DNA of 55,570 nt from Lachnospiraceae bacterium (GCA_029053015.1 JAIDHX010000030.1:1-55570); one strand, 5' to 3'. Positions 18,230 to 26,702 are shown, counted from the first letter of the stretch. The notes: generated by a model not told the origin, from the sequence alone. Program-made: numbers and translations.

Positions 18230-18595
18230 TCATCCTCTAGAAATCACATCACATGCAAGGTCAGGTTCCACAAGATAACGCACACCTTTCCCATGCGCCT
18301 TCGCATACGCAATCTCCGACTTCGTACTCTCACCGATATAGCCATCCACATTGATGACATAGATGCTGTCTGCCATATCTATCTTGCGTTTATGCATATC
18401 ATCAAGCATTTCTTTTGTCTTCGAAAGTGTCCCTTCATCCATTCCTTCCCAGACTTCACGATCCCCGGCATGACCAAATAAACCAACCGATATTACAATA
18501 TTTCCCTCAAGAGTCAGCCGCTTCTGCGCTTCCATAAACGCATCCTTAAAACGTGTACTGCCGCATAATGTAATAACCGGATAATCTTTTTGCAT
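18230..18595 (-). CDS. DUF4406 / nucleoside 2-deoxyribosyltransferase-like protein (121 aa)
   Basis: Small Rossmann-like protein related to nucleoside 2-deoxyribosyltransferases. Seen: ITLCGSTRFKDAF at the N-terminus, WEGMDEGTLSKTKEMLDDMHKRKIDMADSIYVIN, and GYIGESTKSEIAYAKAHGKGVRYL, where the GES-x-S-E-IAYA segment matches the family's nucleotide-binding loop. The start is the ATG at 18595 behind AGAGGAG; the longer frame to 18655 lacks a site. Its place between xth and the glycosylase gene suggests a nucleotide or nucleobase processing role linked to DNA repair (inference). The substrate is unknown. Confidence 0.75.
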   Translation of the reverse strand: MQKDYPVITLCGSTRFKDAFMEAQKRLTLEGNIVISVGLFGHAGDREVWEGMDEGTLSKTKEMLDDMHKRKIDMADSIYVINVDGYIGESTKSEIAYAKAHGKGVRYLVEPDLACDVISRG

Positions 18596-18659
18596 ATTTT
18601 TCTCCTCTTTACAGATGATTGCAAATCTCCGATTTCTACAAATCGAATTTCGCAATCTC

Positions 18660-19412
18660 TTATTGTATCACCAACTCCACAGGGCAATGGTCCGATCCTA
18701 AAACTTCGCTGTGAATTGCCGCGCTCTGAAGCCTGTCCTTTAAGCAGTCCGAAACCACAAAATAGTCGATACGCCAGCCTGCGTTCTTCTCCCTCGCCTT
18801 AAACATGTATGACCACCAGGAATAGGCGCCGGTAAGCTCCGGATAAAAGTAGCGGAAAGTATCCGTAAAACCTGATTCCAGAAGTCTGGTAAAGCAGCCG
18901 CGCTCCTCGTCGGTAAAGCCCGCGTTCTTCCGGTTCGACTTGGGATTCTTCAAATCGATTTCCTTGTGCGCCACATTCAAATCCCCGCAGAAAATAACCG
19001 GCTTCTTTTCCTCCAGTTTTTTCAGATACGCCAAAAATGCCTCCTCCCACGTAAGGCGATAGGCAAGCCTCGTCAGCTCCCGCTGTGCGTTCGGCGTATA
19101 GACCGTCACCACGTAAAATGTGGGATATTCCGCCGTAATCACGCGCCCTTCTTTGTCATGCTCCTCTATGCCGATTCCCATGGTAACCGCAAGCGGCTCC
19201 TCCTTAGAAAACAAAGCAGTGCCGGAATACCCTTTTTTCTCCGCATAATTCCAATATTGATGATACCCGGGCAAATCAAGCGAAATCTGCCCCTCGCTTA
19301 ATTTGGACTCCTGAATACAGAAAATATCTGCATCCGCCTCCTTAAAAAAAGAAAGAAAGCCCTTATCCACACATGCCCGCAGCCCGTTTACATTCCACGA
19401 AATCAGTTTCAT
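18660..19412 (-). CDS. xth: Exodeoxyribonuclease III / AP endonuclease (250 aa)
   Basis: Mg-dependent AP endonuclease and 3'-5' exonuclease of the EEP superfamily. Motifs in order: [13 protein letters not shown] (Asn), [10 protein letters not shown] (metal-binding Glu), VVTVYTPNA (Tyr), [14 protein letters not shown] (Asp/Asn), [17 protein letters not shown] and the C-terminal [11 protein letters not shown] (Asp-His). It is full length. The ATG at 19412 is used instead of the TTG at 19418. As the first gene of the xth-DUF4406-glycosylase-addB-addA cluster it brings base-excision and double-strand break repair functions together. It is divergent from the HAD gene. Confidence 0.95.
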   Translation of the reverse strand: MKLISWNVNGLRACVDKGFLSFFKEADADIFCIQESKLSEGQISLDLPGYHQYWNYAEKKGYSGTALFSKEEPLAVTMGIGIEEHDKEGRVITAEYPTFYVVTVYTPNAQRELTRLAYRLTWEEAFLAYLKKLEEKKPVIFCGDLNVAHKEIDLKNPKSNRKNAGFTDEERGCFTRLLESGFTDTFRYFYPELTGAYSWWSYMFKAREKNAGWRIDYFVVSDCLKDRLQSAAIHSEVLGSDHCPVELVIQ

Positions 19413-19469
19413 TCCCAATTATTCCTTTCCTAAGATTCTTCCATATATTTTACCACAATTATCTTCTCA

Positions 19470-19498
19470 TTGCCACAGATACCTTCTGATGCTATACT
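19470..19498 (+). promoter_or_regulatory. Promoter of the HAD phosphatase gene
   Basis: TTGCCA (19470-19475) and TATACT (19493-19498) with a 17-nt spacer, 31 nt before the start codon; AGGAGG-like CGGAGG precedes the ATG. Confidence 0.7.
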
Positions 19499-19529
19499 AT
19501 AGTAGATTACATTTTATACGGAGGTCTCT

Positions 19530-20345
19530 ATGTTAGGATTAGGCAATAAAAAACTGTTTCTCTTTGATATCGACGGCACGATTGCCCTCGGTCCCAAACT
19601 GTTTGACGGAAGCCGTGAGCTTCTTAACTATATTGAGAAGGAACTGGGCAAAGCATATTTTATTTCAAACAACTCAACCAAAAGTGAGACTGATTATGTA
19701 AAATATTTTTATTCCAATTTCCGTTACAAAACCACTCCCAACCGCTTTGTCACGTCCGGTTATGTAACGCTTGAATATCTCAAGCGGCATTTCAGGGGCG
19801 GGAACTTGTTCGTTATCGGAACGGAATCTTTTAAAGAGGAGCTTCGGCAGAATAAATTCACCGTCACTGATTCTGCAAACCTTTCTGTTGACTGTGTGCT
19901 GGTTGCTTTTGATCGGGAATTAACCTACCGCAAACTGGAAAACGCCTGTACTATTCTGGCAAACACCAACGTACCCTTTTTGGCTACCAACCCCGACTTG
20001 CGTTGTCCCATGACATCGAACTATATTCCTGACTGCGGAGCTATCTGCCAGATACTGACCTCCACCATCGGAAAGGTCCCTATCTATCTCGGCAAACCGG
20101 CTCGCGCAATCTGTGACATCTGCCTCGAAAGAACGGGCTATACCCCCGAGGAGACCCTTGTCATAGGGGACAGGCTATACACAGATATCGCCTGCGGCAT
20201 CAATGCCGGTATCGAAACCTGTGTGCTGTACTCGGGCGAAGCAACTCCCGAAGAAGTCGCGCGCTCCGAATACCAGCCCACCTATGCCTTTGACGATGTC
20301 AAACAGCTTTATGAAGCTTTAAAAACAGCTTCTTCCCAATCTTAA
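19530..20345 (+). CDS. HAD-IIA family sugar/nucleotide phosphatase, NagD-like (271 aa)
   Basis: Cytoplasmic phosphatase of HAD subclass IIA. Motif I FDIDGTIALGP near residue 11-21, motif II ISNNSTKS, the C2A cap between about 85 and 180, motif III lysine in LGKPARAICDIC and motif IV VIGDRLYTDIACGINAG. Family members dephosphorylate phosphoglycolate, p-nitrophenylphosphate or nucleotides; the substrate here cannot be assigned. Its last 47 nt overlap the 3' end of tyrS on the opposite strand, so its C-terminal ~15 residues are encoded antisense to the tyrS tail. Confidence 0.9.
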   Translation: MLGLGNKKLFLFDIDGTIALGPKLFDGSRELLNYIEKELGKAYFISNNSTKSETDYVKYFYSNFRYKTTPNRFVTSGYVTLEYLKRHFRGGNLFVIGTESFKEELRQNKFTVTDSANLSVDCVLVAFDRELTYRKLENACTILANTNVPFLATNPDLRCPMTSNYIPDCGAICQILTSTIGKVPIYLGKPARAICDICLERTGYTPEETLVIGDRLYTDIACGINAGIETCVLYSGEATPEEVARSEYQPTYAFDDVKQLYEALKTASSQS

Positions 20346-21543
20346 GAATATCACCATCTGCAATTGGCTCGTCGGTCCCTGTAATTTTTTCGCCGTTCTT
20401 TCTGACGCCGCCCTGACTGACGAGCCGCCGCAGTTCACCCGTGCCGGCAGCATAGCCGGCAGAGGCAATGATACCCATAATATCCTTAAACGTATTACAT
20501 TCTATCGGAATATCCAGCAGCGGCACTTCCTCAGGCGTTGCCTTTCTGCCAAACGCTTCCCTGTAAAATTCCTCCGCCCGCTTTTCCTCTTCCGCTCCGT
20601 GGTACAGGCATGTCACAATTTTTGCCAGTTCCAACTTGACATCGCGCGGATTTTTACCATCCGCCAGTTCTTCCCTGATAAGGTCGATTTTCTCCGGCAG
20701 TTCGTCCGTGGCAAGTTCAAAATAGCGGATAATTAAGTCATCCGGTACCTCCATCACCTTTTTAAACATGACTTTGGCGTCCTCCTGTATGCCGATATGG
20801 TTGCCCAGACTCTTGCTCATCTTTTCCACACCGTCAAGCCCCTCCAGAATCGGCATGAAAAGCGCTGCCTGCGGCTCCTTTCCCATAGTTTTCTGCAGGC
20901 TGCGCCCCATCAGGATGTTAAAAGTCTGATCTGTTCCTCCCAGCTCCAAATCGGCGTCGATGGCAACAGAATCATACGCCTGCATCAGCGGGTAAAAAAA
21001 TTCGTGCAGGCCGATGGGAACATTGCCGGTAAAACGCTTCTTAAAATCATCCCGCTCCAGCATCCTTGCCACCGTTATGGTAGACGCAAGCTGCAGCACT
21101 TCCTCAAACCGCAAAAGCTCCAGCCATTCTCCGTTGTAGTAAACTGCAGTCTTTTCCCTGTCCAGTATCCTGAATATCTGCTCCTGATAGGTAACTGCGT
21201 TTTCCATCACCTGCTTGTCACTGAGCGCCTTCCTTCCCTTCGACTTTCCGGTCGGGTCCCCGATTCTCCCCGTAAAATCACCGATGATGATTTTTATCTG
21301 ATGCCCCAAATCCTGTATCTGCTTCAGTTTGCGCAGGACAACCGCATGTCCCAAGTGAATATCCGGCGCACTGGGATCCAGTCCCAGCTTCACATTTAAG
21401 GGGCGGTTCTCCCGTATGGAGCGCTCCACCTTCATCCGAAGCTCCTCTTCGCCCACTACCTCTGCCGCACCCTTTAATATAATGCGCATTTGCCTGTCAG
21501 TTTCCTTTTCCACCATTTCCTTTGTCTGCATCTGCTCTTTCAT
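20299..21543 (-). CDS. tyrS: Tyrosyl-tRNA synthetase (414 aa)
   Basis: Charges tRNA-Tyr. It is a class I synthetase: HIGH motif as HLGH within DPSAPDIHLGHAVVL, the tyrosine pocket region GGTDQTFNILMGR, KMSKS as EKMSKSLGN, and a C-terminal S4 RNA-binding domain (ELRRLVSQGGVRKNGEKI). I start it at the ATG at 21543, behind AGGTGG; the frame further upstream runs into the T-box terminator and is non-coding. It is preceded by a T-box leader and a consensus promoter. Its final residues overlap the end of the HAD gene on the other strand by 47 bp. Confidence 0.96.
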   Translation of the reverse strand: MKEQMQTKEMVEKETDRQMRIILKGAAEVVGEEELRMKVERSIRENRPLNVKLGLDPSAPDIHLGHAVVLRKLKQIQDLGHQIKIIIGDFTGRIGDPTGKSKGRKALSDKQVMENAVTYQEQIFRILDREKTAVYYNGEWLELLRFEEVLQLASTITVARMLERDDFKKRFTGNVPIGLHEFFYPLMQAYDSVAIDADLELGGTDQTFNILMGRSLQKTMGKEPQAALFMPILEGLDGVEKMSKSLGNHIGIQEDAKVMFKKVMEVPDDLIIRYFELATDELPEKIDLIREELADGKNPRDVKLELAKIVTCLYHGAEEEKRAEEFYREAFGRKATPEEVPLLDIPIECNTFKDIMGIIASAGYAAGTGELRRLVSQGGVRKNGEKITGTDEPIADGDILKIGKKLFLKLHKAV

Positions 21544-21679
21544 TTTCTTTTCCACCTTTCCTCTTGGTTTTTTTAATTTTTCTTTCACACTTACAATGAT
21601 TAAGCAGCCATGCATTCTTATCTTGCAGCCTTTATTGTCATGACCAATAGAATCCTCACTTTGCCAAAACTCCATTGTC

Positions 21680-22020
21680 CTGAAAAACAAAAAACTCCCG
21701 TCCTTCAAAAGGACGAGAGCTTATCTCGCGTTACCACCTTATGTTTATAAACAGCTCACGCTGTTTACCTCTTCAAGTACGGCGCCACCAGCCTGTTACC
21801 ACGGCTTCATGGGTGATACTCTAGCACTATAACGTGTGCGGGCTCCGTCGCAGCCTACTTTCGCGCACGTCACATACCTGTCTGCGATGTGCTGCGTTTC
21901 GGTGCGAAGCTCAAAGATGTATTCGTGCAAAGCTTCCCATGCGCCTCTCATCAACCGGCTGCTTTCTGTATGCTTCCCTTCACACTACTTATTCTTGTCA
22001 TTGCTTTTCTTAATCAAAAC
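21680..22020 (-). promoter_or_regulatory. Tyrosine T-box leader of tyrS
   Basis: On the minus strand the T-box proper reads AAGGTGGTAACGCG (about 21740-21727), directly before a terminator hairpin. Further 5', Stem I contains ACGAATACATC, whose TAC (21921-21919) is a tyrosine codon in the specifier position. Uncharged tRNA-Tyr should pair there and at the T-box and favour the antiterminator, so transcription of tyrS rises when tyrosine charging falls. Confidence 0.92.
21689..21719 (-). terminator. Conditional terminator of the tyrS T-box
   Basis: Stem CTCTCGTCCT (21719-21710) with AGGACGGGAG (21704-21695), one G-U pair, followed by TTTTTTG on the minus strand. It is mutually exclusive with the T-box antiterminator. 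Confidence 0.88.
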
Positions 22021-22041
22021 TTGAAATATGAAATTAGGATT

Positions 22042-22070
22042 ATTATAAAGAGGGGGAGCGGAAATGTCAA
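22042..22070 (-). promoter_or_regulatory. Consensus promoter of tyrS
   Basis: Minus strand TTGACA (22070-22065), 17-nt spacer, TATAAT (22047-22042): a perfect match to the housekeeping sigma consensus, placed just before the T-box leader. Control is thus left to the leader. Confidence 0.92.
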
Positions 22071-22122
22071 GAGGGGAGGAGGAAAATTTGCGTAAAGGGG
22101 ATGGGGCGTGTCACGCCGTCAA

Positions 22123-22242
22123 AGGCGCCATATCCCTGTTCAGACACGCTCTCGCTCGGATAAAAACGCAGCGGTACTAGGCTCGAAAGAACCTCGCCAA
22201 GTGCCGGCGTTTTTATACGGTCTGTACAGGGATATGGCGCCT
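22123..22242 (-). repeat. Palindromic element unit 1 (class B, 120 nt)
   Basis: Outer arms 22123-22139 and 22226-22242 are a perfect 17-bp inverted repeat (AGGCGCCATATCCCTGT). Inside are CAGAC/GTCTG, a 9-bp stem TAAAAACGC/GCGTTTTTA, a 7-bp stem with one G-U, and an apex reading GCGAGGTTCTTTCGAGC on the minus strand. A 15-nt strand with GAGCGAGAGCG is unpaired on one side. The 86-nt core is 83/86 identical to unit 4, but five of the 17 outer pairs differ and all are compensated. Orientation is defined here by the strand on which GAGCGAGAG is 3' of the apex. Confidence 0.85.
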
Positions 22243-22249
22243 CTGCCGG

Positions 22250-22302
22250 CTGAAACTAGCAAATTACAAAACCTTTACGGCAAATTTACGATGCTAGTTT
22301 CA
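22250..22302. repeat. Inverted repeat between units 1 and 2
   Basis: GCTGAAACTAGCA (22249-22261) and TGCTAGTTTCAGC (22291-22303) form a perfect 13-bp inverted repeat around an AT-rich loop. It occupies the 71-nt spacer of the first composite element; its outer edge (TTTCAGCCGGCAG on the minus strand) recurs at the matching edge of the second composite. Confidence 0.7.
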
Positions 22303-22313
22303 GCGAAGCGACA

Positions 22314-22448
22314 GCCCGTAGAGCAGGCTGTTCCCGAAGGAGCCCGTTAAGAAACGTCAGTGCTTAGCGAGGTTCTTTCGAGCTTAGCACTGCTACGTTT
22401 CTTTTCGAGCGAGAGCGCGGCTCCTTGGGAATAGCCTGCTCTACGGGC
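22314..22448 (+). repeat. Palindromic element unit 2 (class C, 135 nt)
   Basis: Outer arms 22314-22344 and 22419-22448 pair over 22 bp (one G-U), skip one bulged G and continue for 8 bp ending in GGAGCC/GGCTCC. The inner stem is AAGAAACG/CGTTTCTT, the arm is AGTGCTTAGC/GCTTAGCACT, the apex is GCGAGGTTCTTTCGAGC, and the unpaired strand is GAGCGAGAGCG. With unit 1 it forms one composite element, the two units pointing away from each other. The 22071-22467 gap contains nothing else that looks coding. Confidence 0.85.
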
Positions 22449-22467
22449 GTCCCTCGCTGCAAAACCA

Positions 22468-23520
22468 CTATGCCGTAAGAATCTCCCTGTAAAGCCGCAG
22501 CACATTCTCCCCCCAGATTTTATCCAGCTCCCTTTCCGTAAATCCGCTCTCCTTCAAGGCGTTCCAAAGGTTCTCCATTTTGTCTGCACCGGTAAGCTCC
22601 GCATGGGTGTCTATGCCGTCAAAATCGCTTCCAAGACCCAGACACTCTATACCGCCCACATTGACGATGTGCTTCGCATGGCTTACCACTGCGGCTATGG
22701 TGCCGGGATTATGTTCCCCATAGGGCACCTCCGTCAGAAAATCCGCACAGAAGTTCAATCCGGTTACGCCGCCCCTTTCAGCCAGACTGCGAATCATGTC
22801 ATCGCTTAAATTTCTGACACAGGGACAGACTGCCCGCGCATTGCTGTGACTTGCCACAAAGGGCTTCTTTGTGAGGGAGAGCACCTGATAAAATCCGGCA
22901 TCCGACATATGGGACACATCTATGATCATGCCCAGTTCTTCCATTTTCTGCACAAAAGCAGCACCGGTATCTGTCAGACCGTTTTCCGTATCCGGCGTAT
23001 TCAGATACTGCCGCACAAGGCGCTCCGCCTCCGTCCGGCTCTTTTCTTCTGCGGCAAGCCGCGCTGCTTTTCTCTTATGCTTGTTTAAATTGGGATGTCC
23101 CAGACCGTTCGGGTAGTTCCACATCAGGGTCAGCATACGCACGCCCTGTCCGTACAATTCTTCCAGCTTCGCAAGGCTGCCCCCGCACACGCCGCCCTCC
23201 TCAACCGTTAGCATGGCGGACATTCTTCCCTCAGCCCTGTTTTTTTCAATATCGCTCCATGTAAAAACCGGTGCAATCCACTCCCGATTTGCTTCCATTT
23301 CCTGCGTATAGAGCGCAAAGAGCGCCTGCACCTCTTCCCACGGGTCGGCGCATGCCTCCATATCCACAAAAAGGGCAAAATTCTGCAGCAGATAATCCCC
23401 CTTCTGCATTTTCAGAATATCCACATGGCAGCCGTTTTCCTTAAGCTCTGCCGCTTTTCCCTCTCTCTTTTCGGCTAAAAGCGCCGATATGGTATCACAG
23501 TGCATATCCACTACTTTCAT
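22468..23520 (-). CDS. Membrane dipeptidase, peptidase family M19 (350 aa)
   Basis: Zinc dipeptidase of the renal dipeptidase/amidohydrolase superfamily. Metal ligands: H and D in VVDMHCDTISAL at residues about 6-10, the bridging Glu in MLTVEEGG, His in IIDVSHMSD and the downstream VASHSNARAVC, and the late LGSDFDGID. The start is the ATG at 23520, nine bases after AAGGAT; the upstream in-frame ATG at 23538 overlaps that site. No signal peptide is seen, so it is probably cytoplasmic and may cleave peptides or D-Xaa dipeptides. It lies just right of the first composite palindrome. Confidence 0.92.
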   Translation of the reverse strand: MKVVDMHCDTISALLAEKREGKAAELKENGCHVDILKMQKGDYLLQNFALFVDMEACADPWEEVQALFALYTQEMEANREWIAPVFTWSDIEKNRAEGRMSAMLTVEEGGVCGGSLAKLEELYGQGVRMLTLMWNYPNGLGHPNLNKHKRKAARLAAEEKSRTEAERLVRQYLNTPDTENGLTDTGAAFVQKMEELGMIIDVSHMSDAGFYQVLSLTKKPFVASHSNARAVCPCVRNLSDDMIRSLAERGGVTGLNFCADFLTEVPYGEHNPGTIAAVVSHAKHIVNVGGIECLGLGSDFDGIDTHAELTGADKMENLWNALKESGFTERELDKIWGENVLRLYREILTA

Positions 23521-23565
23521 ACAAAATATCCTTTCCATGCCGTCATCGGCAGATTTTACCTTATA

Positions 23566-24126
23566 TTATATGCAGCACTGTCCTGCCGCTCTCATCATCC
23601 ATTCCTGCTTTGTCATACTGCTGACATGACCGGTTCGCTTTTCATGCATCTGCGGCACATCAACGCCTTCTGTCGTCCACTGATAACAAAAACCCAGTTT
23701 TTCCTGAACACGCTTCGATTTCTCGTTTCCTTCATAGTAACCGCACCAGATTTTTGTCATACCTGCATCTTCAAAACCGTGACGGATCAGTTCTGCTGCT
23801 GCCTCCGGCATAATTCCCCTGCCCCAGAAAGGCCTGCCGAGCCAATACCCAAGTTCGCACTCATCATCACGCTCTGTCATATCTGTATGCCCTTTCAGCC
23901 GCAGTTCAATACAGCCGATGGGAACATCATCCGCCTTCATGCAAATTGCATAACACTCCTTGCCGCAGAGCACATTCTGAATCACATCACTGCTCTCTTT
24001 CACGCTTTGATGCGGCGGCCAGCCCGCAATCGGTCCCACATCGGGATTACTCGCATATTTGTATAGCGCCTCTGCATCTGATTCCCGCCACGGACGTAAA
24101 ATAAGTCGTTCTGTCTCTAAAATCAT
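23566..24126 (-). CDS. RimJ/RimL-type GNAT N-acetyltransferase (186 aa)
   Basis: GNAT of the Acetyltransf_3 group. It starts with the typical ETERLILRPWRESDAEALYKYAS, has the strand YAICMKADDVPIGCIEL, the Cys/Glu strand CELGYWLGRPFWGRGIMPEAAAELI containing the acetyl-CoA turn (GRPFWGRG), and the closing motif NEKSKRVQEKLGF. Relatives acetylate protein N-termini, antibiotics or small amines; this one is unassigned. The gene ends 45 nt before the M19 gene and has its own start with GGAGAG upstream. Confidence 0.9.
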   Translation of the reverse strand: MILETERLILRPWRESDAEALYKYASNPDVGPIAGWPPHQSVKESSDVIQNVLCGKECYAICMKADDVPIGCIELRLKGHTDMTERDDECELGYWLGRPFWGRGIMPEAAAELIRHGFEDAGMTKIWCGYYEGNEKSKRVQEKLGFCYQWTTEGVDVPQMHEKRTGHVSSMTKQEWMMRAAGQCCI

Positions 24127-24158
24127 GTTACTCTCTCCTGTTCTGTTTCAAAACATAA

Positions 24159-24192
24159 CGGGCAGGAAACCCTTGTCGATTCCCTGCCCGCT
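24159..24192 (-). terminator. Terminator after the nucleobase permease gene
   Basis: On the minus strand CGGGCAGGGAA pairs with TTTCCTGCCCG over 11 bp (one G-U), followed by TTATGTTTTG. The U tract is interrupted but rich. Confidence 0.65.
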
Positions 24193-24259
24193 TTACAAAC
24201 ATACAACTTTCCCGGTTGTTCCGTATGAAACTTAGAACGTTTTCCCACACTTCATACTG

Positions 24260-25657
24260 TTATCTTCCGGTTCCGAAATTCACACCTGTATCGGCCGGTT
24301 CTTCTTCATCAAACTTATAGTCCTTGCCGGGAAGTATCGCGTTCAGCAGAATACCGGTAAGCGCACCCACTGCAAGACCGGAAAGCTTGATGGTTGCATT
24401 TGCTATCTGGAATACAATCGCGCCGTCTGCATTGTAGAACTTAATACCGATGGACAACACAAGGATAAGCGCTGCAATGATAACGTTGCGGCTCTTGGTG
24501 AAGTCTGTCTGGGTTTCCACAATGTTGCGGACGCCGACTGCTGAAATCATACCATAGAGCACCAGTGAAACGCCACCGCAGGTAGCCGTCGGCATACAGC
24601 CGATAATCGCCGCAAATTTAGGCGAGAAGGAAAAGAGAATCGCAAAACATGCTGCAAGCCTGATAACCAAAGGGTCATACACTTTTGTCAGAGAAAGCAC
24701 GCCCGTATTTTCGCCATAGGTTGTATTAGCAGGCGCTCCGAACAGAGAAGCCAGCGTCGTTGCCAGACCATCTCCCAAAAGCGTGCGGTGCAATCCCGGG
24801 TCTTTGATATAATTTTTGCCTACAGTTGAAGAAATAGCAGAAATATCGCCGATATGCTCCACCATGGTAGCAAGCGCAATCGGCATAATGGTGATGATGG
24901 ACGTAATCAGCATTCCGCTGTCAACACCTTGTCCAAACATATAAAATACGGTATGATCCCACTTGACGGGATTGCCAATCCATGCCGCCTCAACAACCTT
25001 CGCAAAATCCACCTTGCCAAAACATGCCGCCACAAGATAGGAACCGACAACACCAATGATAATCGGCACGATTTTTATCATGCCCTTTCCCCAGATATTG
25101 CAGATAATCACCAAAGCAATCGCAATCAAGGCAATCGGCCAGTCCGTCGCACAGTTGCTAATCGCCGACTGTGACAAGGTAAGACCAATCGCAATAATAA
25201 TGGGTCCCGTCACAACAGGCGGGAAAAATTTCATGACCTTTCCCGTTCCGAATACTTTAATCAGACCGGCAAGAACCAGATAAACCAGACCGGCACACGC
25301 CACGCCAAAACATGCATAGGGAATCATCTCCACATTGGGAATCGTCAGCTCGCCATTTGCGTCCGCAAGCATGGGACAGATGGCAAAATAGCCGCCCAGA
25401 AAAGCAAAGGAGGAACCCAGAAATGCCGGCACCCTGCCTTTGGTAAGTAAATGGAATAACAGGGTTCCAAGACCTGCAAACAACAACGTCGTAGACACAT
25501 CAAGTCCGGTCAGCATGGGTACTAAAATCGTAGCGCCGAACATGGCGAACATATGTTGAATCCCCAGTATCACCATCTTGGGCGCCCCTAACTGTTTGGC
25601 GTCATAGATGCCATTTTCCCCCAAAACTGCCTTTTGCTTTTTTTTCTCGTCGCTCAT
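24260..25657 (-). CDS. Uracil-xanthine permease family transporter (465 aa)
   Basis: NAT/NCS2 (UraA/PbuX) nucleobase:proton symporter in the cytoplasmic membrane. About twelve to fourteen hydrophobic segments. Early conserved GIQHMFAMFGATILVP (the QH of TM1), SSFAFLGGYF in the half-helix of TM3, the signature FGAPANTTYGENTGVLSLTKV in TM10 region, and CFAILFSFSPKF. The TYGENTG form is that of the uracil branch, so uracil is more likely than xanthine (family knowledge). No PyrR or purine riboswitch element was found in the short leader. A good promoter lies directly upstream. Confidence 0.92.
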   Translation of the reverse strand: MSDEKKKQKAVLGENGIYDAKQLGAPKMVILGIQHMFAMFGATILVPMLTGLDVSTTLLFAGLGTLLFHLLTKGRVPAFLGSSFAFLGGYFAICPMLADANGELTIPNVEMIPYACFGVACAGLVYLVLAGLIKVFGTGKVMKFFPPVVTGPIIIAIGLTLSQSAISNCATDWPIALIAIALVIICNIWGKGMIKIVPIIIGVVGSYLVAACFGKVDFAKVVEAAWIGNPVKWDHTVFYMFGQGVDSGMLITSIITIMPIALATMVEHIGDISAISSTVGKNYIKDPGLHRTLLGDGLATTLASLFGAPANTTYGENTGVLSLTKVYDPLVIRLAACFAILFSFSPKFAAIIGCMPTATCGGVSLVLYGMISAVGVRNIVETQTDFTKSRNVIIAALILVLSIGIKFYNADGAIVFQIANATIKLSGLAVGALTGILLNAILPGKDYKFDEEEPADTGVNFGTGR

Positions 25658-25698
25658 ACGCTCCTCCTTTGAATATGTTAAATTTTGCCCTACCTACT

Positions 25699-25727
25699 AT
25701 CTTATCCAACAGAGGAACCTGCGTCAA
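25699..25727 (-). promoter_or_regulatory. Promoter of the nucleobase permease gene
   Basis: Minus strand TTGACG (25727-25722), 17-nt spacer, TAAGAT (25704-25699), placed in the 79-nt gap right after the SGNH gene. AGGAGGAG precedes the permease ATG. Confidence 0.75.
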
Positions 25728-25736
25728 CAAATATTT

Positions 25737-26642
25737 TCAATTAAATTTTACAGCGTGCTCCATCAGAAACTCTTTCCAGAGAGAAATATATTTCGCCATC
25801 AAATGCACGCCGTCAAAAGTATAGCTCTTTTCCAGACCGCCATCTTCATCACAAATTATGGGGTTGACGTCCAGATAAAAAATCTTTTCATTGTCGGCCA
25901 GCTTCGCAATCTCCTCATTCCGCAAATCAATGCCCTCGTTGTTGATGTAATCGCCTTTCGCGGAACGCTCGCTGCTCACACGTATAATTGCCTGCAGATA
26001 AATAACCGCATCCGGCTGCAGCTCCTGAAGCCTTGCAACCGCTTCCGTATACTTCTCCATAAAGGTTTCCACGGTGCCGGTTCCCATCTCATTGATGCCT
26101 ATCATCAGATAAATCTTTGCAAACTGTCTCTGGCTCAGCGCCTCTTCAATCGTAATTTTCTGCTTACTGCCTTCCACAGGCACAATTTCAGCCGTAAACA
26201 ACTTGTAGATTGTCAGACCGGTTGAAGCATAAAAGGTTGCATTGTCAAGTCCGCCGTATTCCGCCATACCCACAGTACGGGAATCGCCGATAAACAGTGC
26301 ATCGTCAAACCAGGTTTCATCAACCGTCATATATTCCCATGCCGGCTGCTCCGCTCCGTTCGCAACACCGTCCCCGCCTGACACATCCTCCGGCATACCG
26401 CTGTCGCCACCCGATATATCGCCGCCGGATACACTTTGTACCGGACCATCGCCACCCGACACATCTTCCGCATCTGTTTCATCCGCCAAAACAGAATTCC
26501 CCGAAAAATCTACCGCCTGTCTGTAGGGCTTCAAAACATTCTGCGCTGCCACCGAGAGCGGTTCCCGAAAATAAAACACAACGCCCCCTGCCACCAATAT
26601 AAAAATAAAATACAGATACTTTATATTTTCTTTCAGTTTCAC
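25737..26642 (-). CDS. Membrane-anchored SGNH/GDSL hydrolase with SGGD repeats (301 aa)
   Basis: Extracellular esterase or acetyl-transfer partner, tethered by one N-terminal TM segment (residues about 7-26). A low-complexity linker (about 55-95) contains four SGGD units in DVSGGDG, VSGGDISGGDS and DVSGGDG. The catalytic domain follows: Block I FIGDSRTVGM (nucleophile Ser), a Gly in the AEYGGLDN segment, Block III-like MIGINEMG (Asn), and Block V DGVHLM (Asp-His). It is 61 nt downstream of an MBOAT gene; such pairs O-acetylate exopolysaccharides or wall polymers (DltB/AlgI/PatA-PatB logic). The role in envelope O-acetylation is inference from pairing. Confidence 0.87.
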   Translation of the reverse strand: MKLKENIKYLYFIFILVAGGVVFYFREPLSVAAQNVLKPYRQAVDFSGNSVLADETDAEDVSGGDGPVQSVSGGDISGGDSGMPEDVSGGDGVANGAEQPAWEYMTVDETWFDDALFIGDSRTVGMAEYGGLDNATFYASTGLTIYKLFTAEIVPVEGSKQKITIEEALSQRQFAKIYLMIGINEMGTGTVETFMEKYTEAVARLQELQPDAVIYLQAIIRVSSERSAKGDYINNEGIDLRNEEIAKLADNEKIFYLDVNPIICDEDGGLEKSYTFDGVHLMAKYISLWKEFLMEHAVKFN

Positions 26643-26702
26643 AGTATAACTTCCTTTTTACAAACAATCATTCATTTTCAAATACACATTACGAAACGCG
26701 AG

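Noticed and set aside
24260..25657. PyrR attenuator or purine riboswitch ahead of the permease
   Set aside because: The leader is only about 80 nt and contains neither the PyrR binding loop nor the purine aptamer; only a promoter is visible.
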